Shown: positions 55,899-64,000 of the stretch, piece by piece
Position numbering within the stretch: the stretch's first letter is position 1
Layout of the letters: each line of letters starts with the position of its first letter
Origin: Pyrus communis
Taxonomy: Eukaryota > Streptophyta > Magnoliopsida > Rosales > Rosaceae
Direction: 5' to 3'
Assembly: GCF_963583255.1 (NCBI RefSeq)
Contig: NC_084804.1
Coordinates: 25,733,061 to 25,797,060 of the forward strand
DNA: 64,000 bases
Notes under the pieces: generated by a model
What the model was told of the DNA's origin: nothing
What the model saw: the letters and a program-made list of their open reading frames with translations, nothing else
The model's database searches: none
Translations under genes and position numbers: made by a program

Positions 55899-58800
55899 TG
55901 ATAGGAGCATATTCATGCGACTTAATTAGCTTGTTCTCGTGCATTTATGTTGTGTTTCTTTAGCTATTTTAGTGTTTAAAGTCACTTTTGTGCATTTTCA
56001 GATTATAAGGCCAAAGTGTGCAAGAAGATGCAAATTGGAGCTTTTTGGAGCAAAAGAGGAATGAATGAGTTGTAGACTTGAAGAAACGATGAATTCTTAC
56101 TCCAACGATGAATTCCTACCAAAACGAGGATTCCTACTCAAACAAGGATTCCTACTTGAAATAGGAAAGTTAAATCTAGGTTTCCCGTTTTGGTAACTTT
56201 TCCTAATTTAAACGTCCGTATTTTCTAGCCACTTTGAAGGCCTTGTATGCACTTTAGGACACAAAAACAAGGCCCTAGTCCAATTACATAACCTTGCCGT
56301 GGGCTTTTCCCTTCTCCCCTTCCCTTGCCGTGCAAGGGAGGACATTTTTGGCCCATTTTACTCACTTAAACCCTATTTCCCTCTCCTAACCTAACCCTAG
56401 CCGCACCTTGCCTTTTTAATTTCTGATTATTCCCTAATTCTAGCAGCCTTTAACTTAATTTTAATTAACCAAAAATAAATTAGGTTTTAAATTTCAGAAA
56501 ACCCTAGGTGTTAGAGCCACCAAATCCTTTTTAGCCGCATCCTAGGTTTAAAACTTTGGATTCATTCACAAAACCATCTCAGCCGCACCTATTTTCTAAC
56601 CCTAGAGCCTTATTCATTCAGCCATTCACTCATCATTAAAAAAAACCTAATTCCTAAGCGGCAACTCCATTCACTTCTCATTCACTCATTCAGCCACCAT
56701 CCCCATTCTTTTCCCTTTTGCCGCAGCCACCATCACCCAAAAACCATTCAATCCGCAGCCTTCCCCCTTCATTCCAGCCATCTTCCACACCATTCCCACC
56801 ATTGCCGCAGCCATCTCCACCATTCCAGCCACCTTCCACAACTCCACACACCTTCCACCAACCTTGCCGCACCACCAAACCTCCCTAAATCCATCTCCAC
56901 CCCAAAATAACATCCAAAACACCCATAGACCATCTCTGCCGCAGCAAGGAGAAGAAGAAAGAGGAGCTTGGACGCGCAGAAATTCAAGTGGATTCGTTGT
57001 GCGTTCTAGGTGTAATCAATCTTTTGTTCGTTATGTTTAAATTCAATTTTATTTCTTTTTCTGTGAACTGATGCGAGAATTATACGCACACAAATTAAAC
57101 CCTCTTTTCGTCAAATTGTAGTATATGTATAAGTAGGGATCGTTCTAGACTGGGGATTAGGAGGGATTGTTAACCACTTGGATTTGACTCAAAAACGTAA
57201 AATAACAATATGAAACACTATACTAGACTCAAGGAATGCAAAACTAAACTTTAAAACACTAAAACAAACCAAAAAACTCAAAACAGCACCAAAACACTCA
57301 AAACTGCCTTAAAATCACTTTCTGGGCAGTTTTGAGCACCTTGAGTACTTTGGACGAATTTGGGAAACAAAATGAATCAAAACACTTACAAACACAAACT
57401 AAATGTATTTCTAACTAATCTAACACTTTAAAAGAAATGGGGGATTGGTTTTGAATGAAACTTGAAATAAAAACAGAAACTTGGAAACAAACAGATTGTA
57501 AATTAAAGCATAAGGAAATGAAGTAAACACAAGATGAATGAATCAACAACTAATAAAATAAGATAGTACCAATGAAGATGAAGCTAGAGATTAGATTTCA
57601 CCATTGCTAAGCCAAGTCCATGCTTGTTAAGTCAGATTATACTCATCCCTCTACTTATTTCTTGGGTTTGTTTCACTTAGATATGATCAGCCATATGATG
57701 TGTGGATTTGATCAAATGTCTCTAATTATAAGCCTAATTGTGATGTGCAACTTTGGTTCCTAATCAAGACTATGTAGTGCACAAGAAACTTTCACAAAAC
57801 CAAAGGGAACACTCGGCAGGATGTTTGCAAAACATTCCCTTCATTCATTCACATATCTACCAAGATTATGCATGATGTGTGCTTTAATCTTGGCTAAACA
57901 ACCTGTGGTTAATTCAAATGATGATCAAGCATTAAAATCAACACACTAAGTCACAATTAAATCGGAGAATGAAACAAGAAATAGATAGATTAAATGAGAA
58001 TTCCGAATTAACTACATGGCAAACTTTGCAAGGCTACATCGAATCCCTAGAGGAGGATTAGTTACAATTCATGTTTGCAAAGGATTTAACATAAAAATAT
58101 AAAACATGAATGAACATAGAATTAATAAGAAGAAAGAACCCTTGAAGCAAAACTGATGTAGAATCAAAGAAACACCTAAACATTCCAACAACTCAAACTT
58201 GAATTGAATGAACGTTTAGGTCCTCTTATCTTCCTCTTCGTCGTAGCACAAGGTCTAAGGGATGTTGTTGGTGTGTTGAATGGATTGGGGAATTATGGAA
58301 ATGGATGAGGAGTGGTGGAAATGGAAGGATGATGTTTGGATTGTAAGGGAGAGTCACGGCAAGGGTGGTTTATGGTCTACATTTCTGCAATGGATGAGTG
58401 TATGAATGGAATGGATGGACTTTGTGAAGGGCACGGCCCCAAGGGACCAATTTCTGTTGTGAAATGAATTGTCAATGAATGAGAATGAATGAATGAGTAT
58501 TTATAGGTGAAATGGGGGGAACATGACAGCTAGGTTGCATGTGCTAATGCTTGTGTGTGCATGTGAAATCTGCCAAGATGCATGTGAAAGTGTATGAATG
58601 TGCACGGCATGGGATGTTTGTGGAGTGGATTGTGCATGTGGGTTGCTGGAACAAAGATGGAATGCATGTGATTAAAGGGTGGAATGAATGGAATGCAATC
58701 TGAAATGCATGTGAATTAAAACTAGAGTGATGATGATGAATGCATGTGCAAAGGAAGTGGATTTTCTGCAAATGCAAGGTGAATGTGCATGGCTGAAAAT

Positions 58801-60522
58801 GCATGTGAAAGCATGTGAATTAAATGGATGTGAGTGGAAATGTGGCTGCAATGATGAAGTGAGATGCATGTGAATGCAAAGGGAGGCCACGGCAATGAGT
58901 GATGTTTGTTTGAATGTTTGCAATGATGAAATGGATGGGAGTGGTTTGATGAATGAGTGGATGGAATGATGAAAGAATAAAGGGTGCATGTGGGTGAATG
59001 TGTTTGCATGTGCACGGTTTTAGGGAGAAAGGTGGATGAATGTGCATGTGAGTTGGATTGTGAAAACATGTGAATGCATGTGTTTGATGAATGATAAGTG
59101 GTGAATGATAAGTGGTTATGATAAGTGATAAGTGGTGATGATAAGTAATGGAAGCGTGTGAGGGAATGAATAATGAATGCATGTGTATGGTTTTGGGAGA
59201 AAGGTGGAGATGCACGGCATAAGGGAATTGGAAAGGTTTAAACGTCCTAAAACTAAAGGGAACAAGGTTCCAACACTTTGGTCTTCAATTTCGTCCAACA
59301 TTTTGGCGCCAAGCATAAGCTATCCATCCTTAGCCCAAAAGTGCTCCAAAAGTGCTCCAAAAGTCTCCAAAATGCATCTTTTTGCTCCTTTAGCCCTTTG
59401 GACCTACAAACACACGAAAATAGCTTAAAGGACTAAAATAACTAAAGAAACATAACGTAAATGCACGAGAACAAGCCATTTAAGTCGCATGAATATGCTC
59501 CTATCATGAACATGAGAGGCTAAACCCCTATTTAGCTAGGGGGTGATTCGAAACCATGTTTATGCTTGCAATATGATTTGATTACCTTTGGTTGGAATTT
59601 CATGTATTGTGGATTCAATTTGTTTAACTGTTTGATTGATAACTCATTTATGTATGTTTATTGAGAGTGCACGCTTGATTTTCATGCATGAATATGACGC
59701 TAGAATATAAGTGAGTTTCACCTAATAGTTATGAACTTATATTCACAAGTAGTGGAGGTTGCTTATAAACAATCGCGTTAAATGAATTCTTGGCACTAGT
59801 TTCATGCTCATCATAGTAACGAATGCCTCGTCAACACTTATAGTTTTCATGATGCTTAATGATCTTTGATTGTATCTTTATTGTGCTTTTCACGTAAAGG
59901 ACTTTTGGAGAATGTTTTAAATTGTGTATGCGCTAACCCATCCAATTCATTAACTTAAGGAGAACTTGACGGTTAATTTAAGCGGACCTAATTAACCCGG
60001 GGTGTTTAGTTTCATAATTCATGGAAAGACCAACTGAAAGTCATCTTGTATGCAAGTGTGACATGTGTGGAGAAGAACCTTCTAGCTAGCATTCCATCCA
60101 TATTTTCATCACATTCATCTTTACAATCTGCCCTTAATTACAATCTGTGCATTTTATTTAATTTCATCAAAAACTCAATCCCCCTTTACTTTAGTGTCCA
60201 ATTTAGTTAGGAAGTGTCTTAGTTTGTGTTTCTAAGTGTTTTGAATCAATTTATTTCCCAAATTCGTCCAAAGTAGTCAAAGTGCTCAAAACTGCCCAGA
60301 AAGTGTTTTTAAGGCAGTTTTGAGTGTTTTGGTGCTGTTTTGAGTCTTTTGATTTGTTTTAGTGTTTTAAGTGTTTAGTTTTGCGTTCTTTGAGTCTAGT
60401 TTAGTGTTTTAACCTTTGTTTTAAGTTTTTGAGTCAGTTTCCAAGTGATTTAGTAATCCCTCCTAATCCCCGGTTTAGAACGATCCCTACTTATACATAT
60501 ACTACAATTGTCACAAGAGGGT
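55899..60522 (+). mobile_element. 3' LTR of a plus-strand family A element, with nested LTR
   Basis: Starts right after a PPT, so it is a 3' LTR. Own sequence 55899-57068 and 59512-60522. It is the close sister of the LTR at 6791-13430 and shows that LTR without its nested insertion. Its last ~30 bases are missing: after CACAAGAGGGT it meets an inverted LTR. Stem-loop at 60285-60324. ORFs at 56686-56987 are translations of G/W-rich LTR sequence. Confidence 0.85.
57069..59506 (-). mobile_element. Chimeric solo LTR, minus strand, TSD TGAAC
   Basis: TGATGCGAGAATTATACGC at 57069 to GCTCCTATCA at 59506 (2,438 bp), flanked by TGAAC at 57064-57068 and 59507-59511; the empty site is at 13098 (TCTGTGAACATGAGAGG). 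Inside it, about 57520-58158 matches family B LTR 23610-24250 (inverted), while both sides are family A. Confidence 0.9.
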
Positions 60523-61774
60523 TGATGTGTAAATTAACTTGACACACAAATTAAGCCCTATGGATGACAATTGTAGTATATGAGGAAATAGGGATCGTTC
60601 TAGACCGGGGATTAACTAGGGATGCTAATCAATGTGAAATTGACTCAAAAACGTAAAATGAAGTTTAAAACACTAAACTAGACTCAAAGAATGCGAAACT
60701 AAACGCTTAAAGCACTAAGACAAACCAAAAGACTCAAACATCACCCAAAACACTCAAAACTGCCTTAAAAACACTTTCTGGGCAGTTTTGAGCACTTTGG
60801 TGAATTTGGACGAATTTGTGTAATAACTTGAATCAAAACACTTAGAAACATAAACTAAGACACTTTCTAACTAAATTGGACAATAAAGTAAAGGGGGATT
60901 GTGTTTTGGACGAAATTAAACTAAATGCACAGATTCTAATTAAAACAGATTGTAAAAACGAAATTGATGAAATAGAATGATGAGAAACTAGTTAGAGGGT
61001 TCCTTATCCACACATGAACATATGCATATAATTTGATTCCAAGTTATGACTTCAACAAACGATGAATGACAAAGCTCCAAGTTAATTAGGTCCGCTTAAA
61101 TTAACTTTCAGATTTCCCTAGATTCATTGGATTGAATGGGATACGCATTACAACCAAATTATTCCTAATCAAAGTCCCTAACTATGGAATACGCATGATA
61201 GAGACATTCAACAAAGATCATTAAGTTCAACGGAAATCATAAACATCGACTAGGCATTCATAACTATGGAATACGCATTTTAATCCAGCCTAGGGTTTAC
61301 TAAACACAATCGTGACTAGCGATTTTTACTACTCATGAATATAAGTTCATAACGATTAGGTGAAATTCCCTTATATCCTAGCATCGAGTTTAGGCATGCA
61401 AATTAAGTGTCGACCCTCAACCCACATACATAAACAAGTTCTTAATCAAAACAGAAAAGTAAACCACATCTAAAGTTCATGAATTCATAACTGGAGTAAA
61501 TCAAATCATAACCAACATATGTCCATGGTTTCAAACTTTCCCCTAACTAATTAGGGGTTTAGCCACTCATGATTACAACAAACTTAGAGAGTAATAACAA
61601 AGTAAACATTGAAAACAAGAACGAAGAACAGCTAAAAATCCCAACAACTCAATTTTGAATTGTATGAACGTTTAGGCCTCTTCTCCTCTAGTTGCTGCAG
61701 CCAAAGGGTTTTGGTGAGTTTTGGGGGTTATGATTGATGTAGAATGATGTGTTTAGGGTAGGGATGGATGTAGG
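60523..61774 (-). mobile_element. Divergent family A LTR fragment, minus strand
   Basis: Begins TGATGTGTAAATTAACTTGACACACAAATT, a variant LTR end, in tail-to-tail contact with the preceding LTR. Contains the inverted stem-loop near 60753 and the CCCCTAACTAATTAGGGG hairpin at 61541. Interrupted at 61775. Confidence 0.7.
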
Positions 61775-62110
61775 TGATAGGAGCATATTTAGGCGACTTA
61801 CTTAGCTTGTTTTCATGCATTTATATTGTTAATTCATAGTTGTTTTAGTAGTTTAAGCCATTTTCGTGTGTTTTTAGGTTCATATGGCTATGGAAGCAAA
61901 AAGATGCATTTTGGAGCATTTTGGAGCAAAATTGGACTTGGAATGGATAGCTTATGTTTAAAGCCAAGTAGATGGACGAAATTGAAGACAAAACCATAGT
62001 CACCACATATCATACACTTATCACTTATCTTAACCATGCACTTATCACTTATCATCACCATACACTTATCAGTTATCATAACCATACACTTATCACTTAT
62101 CATCACCATA
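61775..62110 (+). mobile_element. Family A LTR start, plus strand
   Basis: TGATAGGAGCATATTTAGGCGACTTA at 61775, with a CACTTATCA array from 61995, cut at 62110 by an inverted LTR. Left flank is GTAGG; the other end is outside the window or lost. Confidence 0.75.
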
Positions 62111-64000
62111 TGATGCGAGAATTATACGGACACAAATTAAACCCTCTTTTTGTCAATTGTAGTATAAGTATAAGTAGGGATCGTTCTGGACCGGGGATTA
62201 GGAGGGATTGTTAATCACTTGGATTTGACTCAAAAACGTAAGAACACAATATAAAACACTATACTAGACTCAAAGAATGCAAAACTAAACTTTAAAACAC
62301 TAAAACAAACCAAAAGACTCAAACATCACCCAAAACACTCAAAACTGCCTTAAAAACACTTTCTGGGCAGTTTTGAGCACTTTGGTGAATTTGGACGAAT
62401 TTGTGTAATAAATTGAATGAAAACACTTAGAAACATAAACTAAGACACTTTCTAACTAAATTGGACAATAAAGTAAAGGGGGATTGAGTTTTGGACGAAT
62501 TTAAACTAAATGCACAGATTCTAATTAAAACAGATTGTAAATATGAAATTGATGAAATGGAATGAATGGATGATAGAATAGCTAAGGGGTTCATCTCCAT
62601 ATATGTTACACTTGCATAATAAAATGATTTCCAATTGCATTTCAATAAACCATGACTTCTCAACGCTCCAATTTAATTAGGTCCGCTTAAATTAACTTTC
62701 AGATTTCCCTAGATTCATTGGATTGAATGGAATACGCATTACAACCAAATTATTCCTAATCAAAGTCCCTAACTATGGAATACGCATTATAGAGACATTC
62801 AACAAAGATCATTAAGTTCAACGGAAATCATAAACATCGACGAGGCATTCGTTACTATGGAATACGCATGAAACTTATGCCAAGAATTCATTTAACGCGA
62901 TTGTTTATAAGCAACCTCCACTACTTGTGAATATAAGTTCGTAACTATTAGGTGAAACTCACTTATATTCTAGTGTCATATTCATGCATGAAAATTAAGC
63001 GCGCATTCTCAATAAACATACATAAATAAGTTATCAATCAAACGGTTAAACAAATTGAATCCACAACTTATGAAACGCAATTAGAAGTAATCAAATCAAA
63101 ATGCAAGCATAAACATATATTTCGAATCCCCCCCTAGCCGAGGGGGGGTTTAGTTCCCCATAACTTTGAAATCAAAGAAACACCTAAACATTCCAACAAC
63201 TCAAACTTGAATTGTATGAACGTTTAGGCACTCTTCTCTTCCATTCCTCATACGTACAAAACAAAGATAATTGAATTTAAACATTGAGATCAAAGAAACA
63301 CCTAAACATTCCAACAACTCAAACTTGAATTGTATGAACGTTTAGGCATTCTTCTCTTCCTCGTTGTTGTATCACAAGGTCTAAGGTGTGTTTTGGGATT
63401 GTGTGAAGTGTTTTGGAGGGATGGGGAGTGGTTGGAGTGGTGTTTGGATTAGTAGGGATACTCACGGCACAAGGGGATGATTTCTGGTGGTGTTTTGGAT
63501 GATTTTCTAAATATGGACGAATTGAATGAATTGAGGTGTAATGCATGCTTATTTATAGGTGAAATGGGGGGAACATGACAGCTAGGAGGGAATGTGGCTG
63601 CATGTTTGAATGATTAAAGGATGCATGTGGGTTGGAAATGCATGTGTAAGCATGTGTTGGCTGAATTAAAGAATGTGAGGGAATGATGAAAGGGGAAACA
63701 TGACAGCTAGGTTGGTTGAATGATTATGAGTGCATGTGGCTGATTTATGAAGGGAATGCATGTGATTTAAAGGGTGGGAGTGCATGTGATTTGGTTGGAA
63801 TGATTGGAATGCAATCTGAAATGGGAGATGGAATGGCTGAATGTGGTGCAATGATAATGTCTTGTGGCTGAATGGATTAAAGAATGAGAGTGCATGTGGG
63901 TGGAAATGCATATGGGTTAAAGAGTGAATGCATGTGCAATGACAGCTAGGTTGAATTAATTAAAGGGATTGCATGTGCAAGGTTTTGGTGTGAATGATTG
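62111..64000 (-). mobile_element. Family A LTR, minus strand, runs off the window
   Basis: TGATGCGAGAATTATACGG at 62111, left flank CCATA. Perfect inverted stem-loop 62338-62377, C/G hairpin near 63135, leader duplication 63180-63350, TATA complement near 63550, CATGCA array from 63595 to the edge. Confidence 0.8.

Noticed and set aside
56686..56987. W/G/M-rich minus-strand ORFs, also at 12727-12960
   Set aside because: Complement of the CCACC/CCGCAGCC-rich LTR segment; three overlapping frames are open, as expected of low-complexity sequence.
17388..62663. Recurrent ~63-codon frame starting MKCNWKSFYYAS (17388, 19083, 35943, variants at 11189, 15507, 62427)
   Set aside because: Lies in the conserved LTR 3' part and its variants have different C-termini on either strand orientation of the LTR; shadow of LTR conservation.

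Overview
The window is plant nuclear DNA, almost certainly from a eudicot, and consists almost entirely of LTR retrotransposons inserted into one another. No host gene is visible. The evidence for a plant is a Ty3/gypsy integrase end of the Athila/Tat type at the left edge, primer binding sites matching the 3' end of tRNA-Asp, TATA-bearing LTRs of 1.9-2.8 kb, and 5-bp target site duplications (TSDs). A woody rosid such as a rosaceous fruit tree is my guess from memory of similar repeat proteins; nothing here proves it.

Two LTR families explain most of the sequence. Family A has LTRs running from TGATAGGAGCATATT to CGCATCA, and is present as two internal-region-bearing elements (A1 and A2, both minus strand), many solo LTRs and fragments. 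Family B has LTRs running from TGATAAGTCATATT to CATCAACA, and is present as one intact-ended element (22546-31490, plus strand) whose LTRs are nearly identical. None encodes protease, reverse transcriptase or integrase, so all look non-autonomous. The only true pol fragment is the integrase tail at 2-292.

Layout. 1-6790: autonomous-type 3' end, inverted LTR pieces, a possible hAT-type fragment and pieces of family A internal DNA. 6791-13430: three-deep nest of plus-strand LTRs (6791, 7062-12205, 9366-11725). 13431-16899: chimeric and partial LTRs. 16900-50575: element A1, with a solo LTR in its left LTR, family B in its internal region, and a solo LTR that itself holds element A2 in its right LTR. 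51393-64000: further nested or inverted LTRs, including one LTR carrying a family B patch. Six family A insertions and the family B insertion have exact TSDs, and several have empty sites elsewhere in the window.

The most interesting content is an antisense gene of about 230 codons carried by B, A1 and A2 in place of pol. It has its own GC-rich promoter-like region. Its protein has an N-terminal LxLxLxL (EAR-type) motif, a perfect four-heptad leucine zipper with an Asn at an a position, and a Pro/Ala/Met-rich tail. The elements also share a hairpin abutting the primer binding site whose structure is kept although its sequence differs between families, a duplicated hairpin plus polypurine module, an intron-like signal with a perfect TACTAAC branch site, and a conserved 12-bp stem-loop in the LTR. 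LTR promoters are preceded by dense CATGCA and GATAAG motif arrays.
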